Assembly (NCBI GenBank): GCA_950295325.1
Contig: OX485806.1
Span: forward strand, 50,155,169 to 50,219,168
Reading direction: 5' to 3'
Length of the DNA: 64,000 bases
Origin: Polytrichum commune
Lineage: Eukaryota; Streptophyta; Polytrichopsida; Polytrichales; Polytrichaceae
The position numbers were made by a program, and so were the translations under genes. Numbering within the stretch: the first letter of the stretch is position 1; the number at the start of each line of letters is the position of its first letter. This document shows, piece after piece, positions 1 through 11,429 of this stretch. The notes beneath the pieces are model-generated. The model was not told the DNA's origin, did no database searches, and saw only the letters and a list, made by a program, of their open reading frames with translations.

Positions 1-2018
1 TGGAGAATGCACAAGTTAACTATGTTATTTTAACCTCCTTATGCTCGGGTGCTATTTTGTCTTTGTTTGCTTCTAACGTCCATCCGGCTGCTTTAGCTAC
101 ACAAGCCCTTAAGGATATCCCTCTCCTAAATGGAGTCCGTGCCGTTGACTCTATACTACCACTTGAACTATCACTTGTGTATTCCGTATCGCTACTATAA
201 GAGGTCTCACTTGGTGTCTCCATACCGTACATAAGCCTTTAAGTATTAAGAAATACTTATGTGACTTATGTCAATCTCTCCCTCGCACCTTTGGTCTTTG
301 CTTCCTTTGTCTTGCCATCGCGAGAGTGCTCCACATTCTCCATTAAGTTGTGCACGTGGTTTATTTTTAAAGAGAGGATGCAAGTGTTAAAAAAAAAACA
401 CTATTCTCTATAGTCAATCTCAAATACATTTACTTGTGAAAGCCACACATAACACTAACTAGCATAATGTAACTAACTACTTGTCTATGAGCTAATTAGG
501 TAGGCTATCTACTAAGCTCCTTCATGAACCCATCTCTTTACTTTCTAATTACATAAACCTAGCTCCTTCATAAACCCAGCTCCTTCATAAAATTAGCTTC
601 TTAGCTTCTAACTAAACAAACCCAGCTCCTTCATAAACCCAGCTCCTTAGCTTCTAACTAAACAAACCCAGATCCTTCATAAACCCAGCTCTTTACTTTC
701 TAACTAAACAAACCCAGCTCCTTCATAAACCCAGCTCCTTCATGAACCCACAACTTTGTAGTTGTAATCCCCAACTACCTCACTAATTATTCAAGCCCTT
801 AACTAATCTTCCTACCTAATTTCCCTAATTCTACTAACAACCCCTTTCTAATCACACAATTCTTCTCTAATCCTAAAATCCTAAAATCCTAGAGAGGAGA
901 GGGGGAGAGAGAATTTCCTAACTTCACTAAGACTAACTAATCCACACAAGTATATTTTTGCACTCATCACAACATCAAGTGCTCAACTCTTAAACATGGA
1001 ACTTGCAACCGCGTGTATTCAAAACATGAACTTTAAGTACCACAAATTGGAATCATGAATTAACTTTAAAATCCTTCACGTCAACACTAATTCTACCAAG
1101 AGGTCAAGCCCTCTTCAAGGCTAACAAGCCTTGGCTCTCAAACTAAAAACTAAGCACACACATGTGCTCCAATATGGCTTCCCACACCCACACTTATAAC
1201 TCGTGGGGTGCCTTGGAGCACAAAGGAAAGAGAGAGGATGAGTGAGGGAAGAATGAGGGATTATATAGTAAGCTTGAGGGGGTGAGCACCCTCAAGGCTC
1301 ACGATAAGCCCTTGAGATTTCCTCCTACTTAGTAGGCGCCAATCCTATCTTCTAAGTCTTCCTCCCTCAAATGATCAACAAGGATCCTAATTCGAACATT
1401 TAACTAGCCTTGGCTTTCTACCTACCACACTTTACCAAACTTGGGATGCTTAACTAGCCTTGGCTTTCTACCTACCACACTTTACCAAACTTGGGATGCT
1501 TCAACCCAAACTTAGCCTCCTTCGCTTTCCGCCGCCATAACTTTCTCCCCTTACTTTCCCAAATCGTCGCTCACCACTTAATTCAAACCACGATGCTTAA
1601 CTCGTGATTTGATTGGTGCTTTGAGAATTTGCTTATCCTCCACCTTGCATTCTTCCTTGGGCCTTCCCCATTAAGTGGCCATGATGAGGTGGTCCACTTG
1701 TGCGCTCCATGTGATCCTCCATTCATCCCAATTCGAATGCACTTGCCTCTTGAGTCACTTTGGTTGTCTCCATCCATTTGTACTAGCCTACTCACTAACT
1801 ACTCAATCCAAGTTCTCCTTACCTATCCTCATTCACTCAAATCCTTCCGAAGGTAAAAACACAATAACAACTCACATCCTAGCCTCTTACAACATGGTAC
1901 TTCTAAGACTAACATTTCACTCTTTTTATATTTTTGTGAAGTAACATGCTACTTCAAAGTGCATCAACTAACGTTTCAAGGGTCTAAGACTAAATGTGGG
2001 CACCCTTTTGGGCTCACA
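1..2018 (-). repeat. 3' LTR of the young Ty3/Gypsy element (window-truncated)
   Basis: It matches 9412-11429 at a constant offset and ends in CACA at 2018. About 184 bases that open the other copy (9228-9411) lie outside the window. It contains a perfect 2 x 50 bp tandem repeat at 1401-1500 and a degenerate minisatellite built on CCCAGCTCCTTCATAAA at about 540-750. No coding capacity is evident; short frames here are chance. Confidence 0.95.
1401..1500. repeat. 2 x 50-bp tandem repeat inside the LTR
   Basis: The unit beginning TAACTAGCCTTGGCTTTCTA occurs at 1401-1450 and again, identical, at 1451-1500. The same pair occurs in the other LTR at 10812-10911, so the duplication predates the last transposition. 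Confidence 0.9.
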
Positions 2019-2079
2019 TAATTGGCGACCATCGGGGGATGAATCCAAACATCTCTTGCTCCAAGGGTAAGTTGCCTAG
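2019..2079 (-). other. Spacer between gag-pol stop and 3' LTR; no clear polypurine tract
   Basis: On the element's coding strand the expected polypurine tract before the 3' LTR is not obvious. Instead, read on the plus strand, the LTR end is followed at about 2022 by TTGGCGACCATCGGGGGATG, which resembles a primer-binding site (it starts TGG and is loosely like the tRNA-Arg-type site of Ogre/Tat elements). This is an oddity, because the gag-pol strand and the tRNA-Gly site at 9206-9223 both point to minus-strand transcription. Confidence 0.4.
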
Positions 2080-5000
2080 TCAAGCTCGGTACTCCTTACA
2101 TCTACTTCCCGATGTACGGGTAGGAAAGAGCTCACCATTCAACGTTTCCAATTGAATTGAATTATTAGGAAAGACCTCATAGACAAGGTAAGGTCCTAAC
2201 CATACCGCATTGAATTTCGCCGGAAATTCAAGCTTTCGTGCGTCTTGAATCATGACCATCATTCCCGGTGTTAGGGCCCTTCTCTTATGTCGTTTGTCCA
2301 AAGTAATCTTTCTCCTTCTTTGGATTGCCTCAATATGTTGAGCCGCCATTCTCCTCCCTTCGTCAAGTGCTTCCAAATCGGTTAGTCGATTTCGTAAGGA
2401 TTGACTTTCGGTAAGTCTCGTACTCACGGCCACCCTAAGTGACTCGACTTCATATTCGATTGGTAGTGTCGCTTCAAGACCATAGACTAAGGAAAATGGT
2501 GTAGCACGCGTAGTTACCTTATAGGTTGTACGGTATGCCCAAAGTGCCGCCGTTAGTTTCGTATCCCAATCCCGCTTCGAGTCTATAACCGTCTTGCGTA
2601 GTATACTCACCAAAATTCCGTTAACCCTTTCCGTTTGTCCATTGGTTTGTGGGTGGTAGGGAGTAGTCTTCCGGTGATCAATTTTAAATTTCTCTGTCAT
2701 CTCTCGAATCAAGTCATTCAAAAAGTGAGTACCCCTATCGCTTACTAGGATCTTCGGCACCCCGAACCGCGAAATTATGTTTTCGTACATAAATGTTGCC
2801 GCGTGTTCCGCCGTGTCGGTCTTCACCGCTTTGGCTTCCGCCCACTTGGTGAGGTACTCGGTTGCCACCACAATATATTTCATTCCTTTTGAAGATTGGG
2901 GATGGACCTCACCCACATAGTCGATGCCCCATTTTTCGAAAGGAATTAAGGGTAATGATACATGTAAAGGCATCTCCATTCTAAGGTCGTCTCGGGCATA
3001 CCGTTGGCAAGCGTCGCATTTCCTTACGTAGTCATGGGCGTCCTTAAATAGTGTAGGCCAAAAGTAGCCCGCTCTAAGTATTTTTTGCCCGGTGAGTTGA
3101 CCCGAGAAGTGACCGCCGCAAGCGCTATCGTGGCAAGCGATTAAAATCGCTTCAACCTCCGTTTTTGACACGCATCGTCGTAAAATACCATCGGACCCCC
3201 TTCTAAACAACCTATGGCCCACTACAACAAATTGCCTACTATTTACCCTCACCTTCCTTCTCTCTTCTTTTGTCCACTCTTTGGGCAACTTGTGGGTTGT
3301 TAGAAATTCCACTATGCCCGCATACCACTCCGGTGTAGAAGTGACCACAAAGAGGCTATCATCTACTAACATATCATTTACCGGATTTTTTCCTATCTCC
3401 TCCGACAACCTAGACAAGTGGTCCGCTTGTAAATGCATACGACCCGGTTTATATTCCACCGTGTAGTCGAATTCTTCTAATAACAAAACCCACCTAGCTA
3501 ACCTACCACTTAACTCCGCCTTGTTAATTAGATACTTGATAGCCATGTGGTCAACAAAAAATACAACCGGGTTGCACATGAGGTAATGCCTAAACTTTTT
3601 AACGGAAAACACCATGGCTAGGCACTCCCTCTCCGTTGTAGAGTAGTTTCTTTCGGCGGGGGTCAATTGCTTACTCGCATAAGCTATAGGTTGATCCTTC
3701 TCTTTTTCTCCCGTTGCTTGACAAAGCGCACTCCCTATTGCCACATTACTAGCATCACAATAGACGTGAAAAGGTTTACCCCAATTGGGTGGTATCAACA
3801 CCGGATAGGTGCTCAACCTATCCCGCAATTCCTCAAAGGCTTTTTGACAAGCATCCGTCCACTCGAATTTGACATCCTTTTTGAGCAAATGGGTAATGGG
3901 CACCGCTATCTTTGAAAAATTAGGAATAAGTTCCCGGTACCATCCCACATGTCCTAACAACTTAGAGATCCCCTTGGAATTGGTTGGAGTTGCCAAGTCG
4001 CTTATGGCCGCAATTTTATCCGGATCGGGTTCTCTACCTTTCTCACTAACAACATAACCCAACAACACTCCCTTATTCACTCCCAAAAATGTCTTATCCG
4101 GGTTCAATGCTAACCTCATCTTCCTACACCTAACCAATGCCTCCCTAACACAATGTAGGTGATCATCCACATTACTTTGTGTGCTAAAATCGTCCACAAA
4201 GACGGTCATGGATTTGAACAACAAGTCGGTGAAGATATACATTACTAATCGTTGGAAAGTAGCCGGGGCATTACATAACCCAAATGGCATCACTACCCAC
4301 ACAAAAGTACCCCAAGGTGTAGTAAAAGCCGTTTTATGGATATCTTGGAGGGCTATGGAAATTTGATTATAACCCGCATACCCATCCATAAAGGTATATC
4401 GCGAATGACCTCCAACCTCCTCAAGCAACAAGGTGATAAAAGGTAAGGGGAAGTGATCCTTTTGTGTGCACGAATTCAATTTCCTATAGTCGACACAAAC
4501 CCTTAATTTCCCATTTTTTTTCTTTACTAAGACCATAGGAGAAACCCAATCCGTGATTTCCACCGGCTTGATAAACCCGGCCTTCAATAACCTTTCCAAT
4601 TCCGCTTTCACCAACAATTGCAATTGAGGATTCATCCTCCTCTCCTTTTGTCTAATTGGCCTCGCCCCCGGAATTAAAGGAATCCGGTGCTCTACCATTT
4701 CCCTAGGAATTCCCTTAAGCTCATCGTAGGACCATGCAAAAGTATCACTAAACTCATCCACCAAATTGCTATACTCCCTAACCTCTTTCTCCCCCAATTT
4801 GGAGCCCATCTTCATTTGTCGGGTTTTTCCATTCTTTAATTTCACATCCACGTACCGCCAATCCGCTTCCGACACATGTGCTTGTTCCTCTTTGTTCCGA
4901 TACCAATCGGAAGGCACATTGGGGTAATCTTTCACATCTTGACCTACAACTATCCCCGTAGACGTGGTCTTGAAATGTAAAGGCTCCTCCAATTTCGATG

Positions 5001-8000
5001 ACTCAATAATCACATCCTCCTCTTGAGTCCCATCTACATGAATTAAACTAACCTCACCCTCTTCCACGTCATCTACCCAAGGTGTTAACCCACCGCTAAT
5101 CCACTCTTCCTCGGTGAGCACCTCACATGGCTCCAACAATGAGCCCTCTCCTAAACTAACACTAGGAAATTCACTCCCTAAGCCTACTTGGTGAAATGTA
5201 ACCATTACATCAACCTCGGACTCGGGGTACTCCCTTAGCCATTGGGCATAATCCCCATTATCCCCATAATTGTAAAAATTAGGACCTAGACTTCCCGAGC
5301 CCGAATCTATAACAACCCTTTGACCTTCGGGATGGACGACTCCCACCAATGCCTTGCCAATCTCATTCTCGTTTAAGTCATCAATTTCCTTCTCCAATGG
5401 CAAATACATCTCCTTCTTCATCCATCCTTCTAATGAACCAATGGACACTATGACCCTATTACCCTCCGGACCATAAGTGATGGATGGTTTAGGTCCACCC
5501 CAATTGACCATAGCATTCGCCATCCGCAACCAAGGCCTACCTAGCAAAATGGGGAAGGTGTCCTTGTTGGAGTGCATTTTAATGACATGGAAGGTGACCA
5601 AGTACTCCTCACCTCCCGTAGTCATTCTACAATCCTTGATCATCCCCAAAGGCGTAGTCGAACTTTGATTTGCCATATTTATGACCAAAGGTGAAGGCCC
5701 CGTGAGTCCAAGTCCCAATTTTTTCATAGTATCCTCCGGTAGTATATTTAGACTACTCCCTCCGTCGACTAGCACATTAGGAACCACCTTATCTACTATA
5801 ACAACTTCTATTTCTATAGCTTTCACGTCTCTTCCACCTTGTGATTGGATCCTAGCGGCTATTTTAGCTTTCACCTTCCTCATCCTCTTGTGTACCGGCA
5901 TTCCCTCCTTTAATGTTTTCCTTGCCGTGGGTGAAATTTCCAATAGTTGGCCGAAAGTAATATCCGCCTTGAGTGTACTAAGGTCCGCCCACAAGTCGTA
6001 CCCGGTAGATCTTTCCACCTTAGAATTACCCACTACGTCGAATTCGTCTACGGGAACCCCCGGTCCTTCCCATTCACCCACATCGCTATTATCCAAGTCA
6101 TGTACCGCATTAGTCCTCTCCCTATCTTGTAAAATTATATTTTCCCTCTCCACATCCTTAGTAGCTCTTCTAGCTACCCTATCCAACTCGGAGAGATTAA
6201 TCTCTTCATCCGAAGAGTAATTTCCTTGCTCTCCTATTCCTACCTCCAACGGGGCATCCCCTCTCCTAGCCCTAGTAGTTACCGCTAGTGCAGGTGCTTC
6301 TTCAACCACACCCTTACCCTTCACTAACTCATATGTAATAGCATTGGTGTGAGGAGGCCATTGACTTTGCTCCTCTCCAATTCTCGTTGGGAGAGGAAGC
6401 ATGTCATCACATGTGGCCTCCAACACTCCATCCATGAACCTAACATCTTGGGAGTTAGATGGTCCCGGATCCGTTGGAGGCGCTTGTCTCCCGTTACTAC
6501 CATTAGGTGGAACTCCTTGTCTATTTTGTATTGGAATGTAACCGGTTGTAGTTTGCAAGCCCGCCGGTGGATGAAAAGTTTGCCTAGCATTACTATGGTC
6601 ATAGTATAAGTTAGGTGGCCTAAGTTCATTGGCCGGTACTCCTTGTGGCCTAGCACCTCGCATATTATCCCTTGCTTGTTGTTGTGGATTAGCCACCGGG
6701 TAAGGGACATTAATTATTTTGTCCGGTTGGCGACACGTATCCGAGGGATGACTTCCTCCACAATTGCTACAATTAAACTCTTGACCTTCGGACCAACATT
6801 GTCCTTGAGCGTGCCACCTTCCACAAAAGGGATGAAATTCCTTCTTCTCTAAATTTTGGCCACCTTGCCCTCTAGGTTGTGGTCCTCTATTGCTTCCATT
6901 TCCATAGTGAGGTGGCGCTTGACCTCGTTGATTTTGTTGAGGTGGGTTACCGTTTCCTCTTTGGTCACGGTTTTGTCCACTTCTACAAAATTGACGCGTG
7001 TGGCCCGGTTGGCCACATTGGACACACCATAATCCGGAAGAATGCCTACCCGACTCAACCGGGGGTGGAGGCCCCGGTTGTTGACTCCGGATCATTAATG
7101 ACATTTGATCCGTGAGGCTTTGCATTTGTTTTATCATAGCCTCTTGGAATCCTAGTTGGCTAGCACCTAGTCTTCTCTCAACCTCCTCCAAGTGTGGATC
7201 CGTTCTAGGGGCCGGTAGTGCCAAAAGAGGTGCCGGTTCCCTAACCGCTAAAGGTCGGGGACCGGTGTCCACAATGGCATATGGAATTTGGTTCTCATAC
7301 TTAGCGGGTTCTACCGCTACCACCCTAGGGCGTATGGGGATGAATTGTGGGATCAATTCATCCTCCCTTCTCCATAGCCTTTCGTGATCTTTATCCAAGT
7401 TTTCAATATCTCTAGCCGCACGCTTGGCATCCGCCAAGGTCAAGGGATTCCTTTCTAGAACACCCCTAATAGTTCCGGACTTAAAAAACCCTTGAATGAA
7501 AAATTGCTTTAGCGTGTCGTCGTTGAGCATGGTACCCACAAATCTAGTGCACACTAAATCAAACCTCCTAATGTAAGCCGAAATTTCTTCCTCCCTTCCT
7601 TGCTTCAATGACGACAATGCCCTTAATGCGGTACTTTGACCCACTTCCGGCCTAAATTCGTTAAGAAACTCCCTTTGTAATTGTTCCCATCCCCTAAAAT
7701 GTCCCTCGGCATGATCCCGATACCATTCATAGGCTTCCCCCTCTAGAGTGGTAGGAAACCACACTAACCAATAACCCGGGTCGGTTATGAGGAAGCTAGC
7801 CAACCGTTCGATATACCGTTCCATGTGCCGAGAGGGGTCCTCATCCTTCGTCCCATAAAATTTAGGGAGATGAGATGGCATATCCATCGCCGCTAAATTT
7901 TGTGGAACCACAATTGGTAGGCCTCTTGGCCTAACCAATGGGTCTATTGGAGGTATAGGAGGTATGGGCGGAATTGGGGGTATGGGTGGTGGATCCATCC

Positions 8001-8319
8001 CCCGTTCCTCGGCCATGGTGACCGGTGAACTATTCAACAATCCCCTATCAACTTCTACCGGGAATTCTTCTCTAAGTGTGTAATTTTCCGAAGAAGTCTC
8101 ACCACTCAATTTGGAGGGAGTGATCTCCTCTTCAAGTTGAGCTCCGAGTTCTAAGGTGTCTAGAATTGACCTAGTCCTAGGTTCGACGTTCAAACAACTC
8201 TCTATTCTAACATTATCTTGTTCTAATCTATCACTGATTTTAGAGGACCGCCTCTTTCGAGTAGATTTCTCTAGTCCTACTATCAAACTTGGTTTTTGTG
8301 AGCGAGTCCTACCTTGCAT
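2080..8319 (-). CDS. gag-pol: Gag-Pol polyprotein, intact, 2079 aa
   Basis: A single uninterrupted frame encodes all enzymes for reverse transcription and integration of the young Ty3/Gypsy element. Approximate residue order: N-terminal basic and acidic stretch; a short Pro/Ile repeat near 110; retrotransposon Gag domain about 145-290; CCHC zinc knuckle (CVQCGQPGHTRQFC) about 430-445; aspartic protease with DGGSS near 850; reverse transcriptase about 1240-1420 with FVDDF replacing YVDD near 1375; RNase H about 1510-1630 (CDASN); integrase with an HHCC zinc-binding part near 1730-1770 and a DDE core near 1795-1905 (GIDYVG, VSDRGTHF, NGQTERVN). There is no chromodomain. The C-terminal tail (WLGPYLVYEVF) resembles that of Tat-type elements. 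Gag and pol are fused in one frame, so no frameshift is needed. The intact frame and matching LTRs suggest recent, possibly current, activity. Confidence 0.95.
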   Translation of the reverse strand: MQGRTRSQKPSLIVGLEKSTRKRRSSKISDRLEQDNVRIESCLNVEPRTRSILDTLELGAQLEEEITPSKLSGETSSENYTLREEFPVEVDRGLLNSSPVTMAEERGMDPPPIPPIPPIPPIPPIDPLVRPRGLPIVVPQNLAAMDMPSHLPKFYGTKDEDPSRHMERYIERLASFLITDPGYWLVWFPTTLEGEAYEWYRDHAEGHFRGWEQLQREFLNEFRPEVGQSTALRALSSLKQGREEEISAYIRRFDLVCTRFVGTMLNDDTLKQFFIQGFFKSGTIRGVLERNPLTLADAKRAARDIENLDKDHERLWRREDELIPQFIPIRPRVVAVEPAKYENQIPYAIVDTGPRPLAVREPAPLLALPAPRTDPHLEEVERRLGASQLGFQEAMIKQMQSLTDQMSLMIRSQQPGPPPPVESGRHSSGLWCVQCGQPGHTRQFCRSGQNRDQRGNGNPPQQNQRGQAPPHYGNGSNRGPQPRGQGGQNLEKKEFHPFCGRWHAQGQCWSEGQEFNCSNCGGSHPSDTCRQPDKIINVPYPVANPQQQARDNMRGARPQGVPANELRPPNLYYDHSNARQTFHPPAGLQTTTGYIPIQNRQGVPPNGSNGRQAPPTDPGPSNSQDVRFMDGVLEATCDDMLPLPTRIGEEQSQWPPHTNAITYELVKGKGVVEEAPALAVTTRARRGDAPLEVGIGEQGNYSSDEEINLSELDRVARRATKDVERENIILQDRERTNAVHDLDNSDVGEWEGPGVPVDEFDVVGNSKVERSTGYDLWADLSTLKADITFGQLLEISPTARKTLKEGMPVHKRMRKVKAKIAARIQSQGGRDVKAIEIEVVIVDKVVPNVLVDGGSSLNILPEDTMKKLGLGLTGPSPLVINMANQSSTTPLGMIKDCRMTTGGEEYLVTFHVIKMHSNKDTFPILLGRPWLRMANAMVNWGGPKPSITYGPEGNRVIVSIGSLEGWMKKEMYLPLEKEIDDLNENEIGKALVGVVHPEGQRVVIDSGSGSLGPNFYNYGDNGDYAQWLREYPESEVDVMVTFHQVGLGSEFPSVSLGEGSLLEPCEVLTEEEWISGGLTPWVDDVEEGEVSLIHVDGTQEEDVIIESSKLEEPLHFKTTSTGIVVGQDVKDYPNVPSDWYRNKEEQAHVSEADWRYVDVKLKNGKTRQMKMGSKLGEKEVREYSNLVDEFSDTFAWSYDELKGIPREMVEHRIPLIPGARPIRQKERRMNPQLQLLVKAELERLLKAGFIKPVEITDWVSPMVLVKKKNGKLRVCVDYRKLNSCTQKDHFPLPFITLLLEEVGGHSRYTFMDGYAGYNQISIALQDIHKTAFTTPWGTFVWVVMPFGLCNAPATFQRLVMYIFTDLLFKSMTVFVDDFSTQSNVDDHLHCVREALVRCRKMRLALNPDKTFLGVNKGVLLGYVVSEKGREPDPDKIAAISDLATPTNSKGISKLLGHVGWYRELIPNFSKIAVPITHLLKKDVKFEWTDACQKAFEELRDRLSTYPVLIPPNWGKPFHVYCDASNVAIGSALCQATGEKEKDQPIAYASKQLTPAERNYSTTERECLAMVFSVKKFRHYLMCNPVVFFVDHMAIKYLINKAELSGRLARWVLLLEEFDYTVEYKPGRMHLQADHLSRLSEEIGKNPVNDMLVDDSLFVVTSTPEWYAGIVEFLTTHKLPKEWTKEERRKVRVNSRQFVVVGHRLFRRGSDGILRRCVSKTEVEAILIACHDSACGGHFSGQLTGQKILRAGYFWPTLFKDAHDYVRKCDACQRYARDDLRMEMPLHVSLPLIPFEKWGIDYVGEVHPQSSKGMKYIVVATEYLTKWAEAKAVKTDTAEHAATFMYENIISRFGVPKILVSDRGTHFLNDLIREMTEKFKIDHRKTTPYHPQTNGQTERVNGILVSILRKTVIDSKRDWDTKLTAALWAYRTTYKVTTRATPFSLVYGLEATLPIEYEVESLRVAVSTRLTESQSLRNRLTDLEALDEGRRMAAQHIEAIQRRRKITLDKRHKRRALTPGMMVMIQDARKLEFPAKFNAVWLGPYLVYEVFPNNSIQLETLNGELFPTRTSGSRCKEYRA

Positions 8320-9205
8320 TCCATAAGAATCGATCGACCCTCACTTGACCACACATAATCCTAGCAATTCCCCTCTTAATATTTTCACTTGTCTTGGTGT
8401 GGTTATAATTTTTTTAGGAGGTGAGGAAAATAACCTGCAAGCCCACTTAGGTGAAAGAATCCCAATAGGGGATAGGCATGTTCATGTTAATTTTTTGGTT
8501 AAGTCGGAGCATCACCTCCGCACCTTCCCGCAAATTAACACTCACCACAATACCGATTGTGAGGGGGTGACCTTCCGAGTAGATTATGTTAAAAGTCGAG
8601 GCTTCACCCTTCAACTTCTCACACCATCCACAATTCGGGAATTACCCTCTACAACGGATAACAACAATCACGAGTACAAAAGGCATTCCTTAATTAGTTA
8701 ATGAGTTCACTTTGAAGAAATAAACATACCTTGAGCAATCGCATCCCCCTGTGAGTTAGCACTCCCCTCAATCGTGACTCAATGTAACAACACCATAAAC
8801 TTTGTGAAATATTAATTTAATCTAGAGCATGAAATGACAACTCCCAAAACTTTGAGACTCACCCGAGGTGAGTGTCAAAGTTCAATGTCCTAAGGTGAAT
8901 TTACCCTCTAATGTTTTAATGAGCTACTCGGTTATAGGTTCCTTTTAAGTTCTTAGCAAATCCCCAAAAAGGTTGAGGACGTACCTTCGCCGCGCTCCTT
9001 CCTCAAAAATGAATTTGCGTAATTGACAATGCAATTCATTCCAAGGAATAGTTGAAATACAATGAATTCAAATGTAACCCAAAGAGAGAATACTTACCGA
9101 GTTTCGGGTGCTCCTTCCCTTCTCTCAAGTTTGTGTCTCCAATTTTTCCTAGTTGCCTCCAAGTCTCCTAGTCGCCTCCAAGTCTTGTAACTACCTTCCG
9201 CTTCG
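8320..9205 (-). other. Untranslated leader of the young Ty3/Gypsy element
   Basis: About 0.9 kb between the primer-binding site and the gag-pol start. A 118-codon open frame on the opposite strand (8345-8701) resembles nothing I know and is probably chance. I see no packaging signal or splice site I could defend. Confidence 0.7.
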
Positions 9206-9223
9206 CTCCCGGCAGACGCACCA
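9206..9223 (-). promoter_or_regulatory. Primer-binding site matching tRNA-Gly
   Basis: The plus strand CTCCCGGCAGACGCACCA equals the 3' end, including CCA, of the plant tRNA-Gly(UCC) as I remember it. The minus-strand transcript therefore carries an 18-nt primer-binding site, four bases from the 5' LTR edge at 9228. This fixes element orientation independently of the ORF. The tRNA identity is from memory. Confidence 0.8.
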
Positions 9224-9227
9224 ATTA

Positions 9228-11429
9228 TGTGAGGCCAAACCCCCCACCCTTAAGCGTCCGTAGTCCGAGTAGTGGGTTTGGGCTCACATTCCTCCGCGGT
9301 ATTGGATTTGGACTTGGATGAGTCCATAGTGCAAGGTTCACCCTTCAAGTGGTCTTGGATTTAACTGGAATTTCACTTTTAACAACTCAATGTACGATTT
9401 CAATACGTATGTGGAGAATGCACAAGTTAACTATGTTATTTTAACCTCCTTATGCTCGGGTGCTATTTTGTCTTTGTTTGCTTCTAACGTCCATCCGGCT
9501 GCTTTAGCTACACAAGCCCTTAAGGATATCCCTCTCCTAAATGGAGTCCGTGCCGTTGACTCTATACTACCACTTGAACTATCACTTGTGTATTCCGTAT
9601 CGCTACTATAAGAGGTCTCACTTGGTGTCTCCATACCGTACATAAGCCTTTAAGTATTAAGAAATACTTATGTGACTTATGTCAATCTCTCCCTCGCACC
9701 TTTGGTCTTTGCTTCCTTTGTCTTGCCATCGCGAGAGTGCTCCACATTCTCCATTAAGTTGTGCACGTGGTTTATTTTTAAAGAGAGGATGCAAGTGTTA
9801 AAAAAAAAACACTATTCTCTATAGTCAATCTCAAATACATTTACTTGTGAAAGCCACACATAACACTAACTAGCATAATGTAACTAACTACTTGTCTATG
9901 AGCTAATTAGGTAGGCTATCTACTAAGCTCCTTCATGAACCCATCTCTTTACTTTCTAATTACATAAACCTAGCTCCTTCATAAACCCAGCTCCTTCATA
10001 AAATTAGCTTCTTAGCTTCTAACTAAACAAACCCAGCTCCTTCATAAACCCAGCTCCTTAGCTTCTAACTAAACAAACCCAGATCCTTCATAAACCCAGC
10101 TCTTTACTTTCTAACTAAACAAACCCAGCTCCTTCATAAACCCAGCTCCTTCATGAACCCACAACTTTGTAGTTGTAATCCCCAACTACCTCACTAATTA
10201 TTCAAGCCCTTAACTAATCTTCCTACCTAATTTCCCTAATTCTACTAACAACCCCTTTCTAATCACACAATTCTTCTCTAATCCTAAAATCCTAAAATCC
10301 TAGAGAGGAGAGGGGGAGAGAGAATTTCCTAACTTCACTAAGACTAACTAATCCACACAAGTATATTTTTGCACTCATCACAACATCAAGTGCTCAACTC
10401 TTAAACATGGAACTTGCAACCGCGTGTATTCAAAACATGAACTTTAAGTACCACAAATTGGAATCATGAATTAACTTTAAAATCCTTCACGTCAACACTA
10501 ATTCTACCAAGAGGTCAAGCCCTCTTCAAGGCTAACAAGCCTTGGCTCTCAAACTAAAAACTAAGCACACACATGTGCTCCAATATGGCTTCCCACACCC
10601 ACACTTATAACTCGTGGGGTGCCTTGGAGCACAAAGGAAAGAGAGAGGATGAGTGAGGGAAGAATGAGGGATTATATAGTAAGCTTGAGGGGGTGAGCAC
10701 CCTCAAGGCTCACGATAAGCCCTTGAGATTTCCTCCTACTTAGTAGGCGCCAATCCTATCTTCTAAGTCTTCCTCCCTCAAATGATCAACAAGGATCCTA
10801 ATTCGAACATTTAACTAGCCTTGGCTTTCTACCTACCACACTTTACCAAACTTGGGATGCTTAACTAGCCTTGGCTTTCTACCTACCACACTTTACCAAA
10901 CTTGGGATGCTTCAACCCAAACTTAGCCTCCTTCGCTTTCCGCCGCCATAACTTTCTCCCCTTACTTTCCCAAATCGTCGCTCACCACTTAATTCAAACC
11001 ACGATGCTTAACTCGTGATTTGATTGGTGCTTTGAGAATTTGCTTATCCTCCACCTTGCATTCTTCCTTGGGCCTTCCCCATTAAGTGGCCATGATGAGG
11101 TGGTCCACTTGTGCGCTCCATGTGATCCTCCATTCATCCCAATTCGAATGCACTTGCCTCTTGAGTCACTTTGGTTGTCTCCATCCATTTGTACTAGCCT
11201 ACTCACTAACTACTCAATCCAAGTTCTCCTTACCTATCCTCATTCACTCAAATCCTTCCGAAGGTAAAAACACAATAACAACTCACATCCTAGCCTCTTA
11301 CAACATGGTACTTCTAAGACTAACATTTCACTCTTTTTATATTTTTGTGAAGTAACATGCTACTTCAAAGTGCATCAACTAACGTTTCAAGGGTCTAAGA
11401 CTAAATGTGGGCACCCTTTTGGGCTCACA
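9228..11429 (-). repeat. 5' LTR of the young Ty3/Gypsy element, 2202 bp
   Basis: Complete LTR: on the plus strand it begins TGTGAGGCCAAACC at 9228 and ends GGGCTCACA at 11429. It should hold the element's promoter, reading leftward, but I could not fix a TATA box confidently. Related termini (TGTGAGGCC or TGTGAGCC opening, GGGCTCACA end) recur in the solo LTR at 51076-52076 and near 57006, so an extended LTR family is spread over the window. Confidence 0.95.
10812..10911. repeat. 2 x 50-bp tandem repeat inside the 5' LTR
   Basis: Same duplicated 50-mer as at 1401-1500, at the constant LTR offset. Confidence 0.9.

Larger units (their letters stand above)
1..11429 (-). mobile_element. Ty3/Gypsy LTR retrotransposon, almost complete, young
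   Basis: Two direct repeats flank a single long minus-strand gag-pol frame. The repeats keep a constant offset of 9411 bases from end to end, and I saw no base difference in the stretches I compared, so insertion was recent. The left repeat is cut by the window edge. LTR ends read TGTGAGGCC and GGGCTCACA, giving the usual TG...CA termini. Transcription runs right to left: 5' LTR 9228-11429, primer-binding site 9206-9223, leader, gag-pol 8319-2080, 3' LTR 1-2018. The element landed inside a DUF7869-type gene whose reading frame stops at the LTR edge. The right-hand target duplication would be GCTTG at 11430-11434; the left partner is outside the window. No chromodomain follows the integrase, so a non-chromovirus (Tat-like) lineage is my tentative placement. 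Confidence 0.95.

Noticed and set aside
1583-1944. 70-89-codon frames present twice (also near 11 kb)
   Set aside because: They lie inside the LTRs and are duplicated only because the LTR is; nothing in them resembles a protein family.
5681-6220. 179-codon plus-strand frame inside gag-pol
   Set aside because: Antisense shadow of the intact gag-pol; its composition mirrors the complementary codons.
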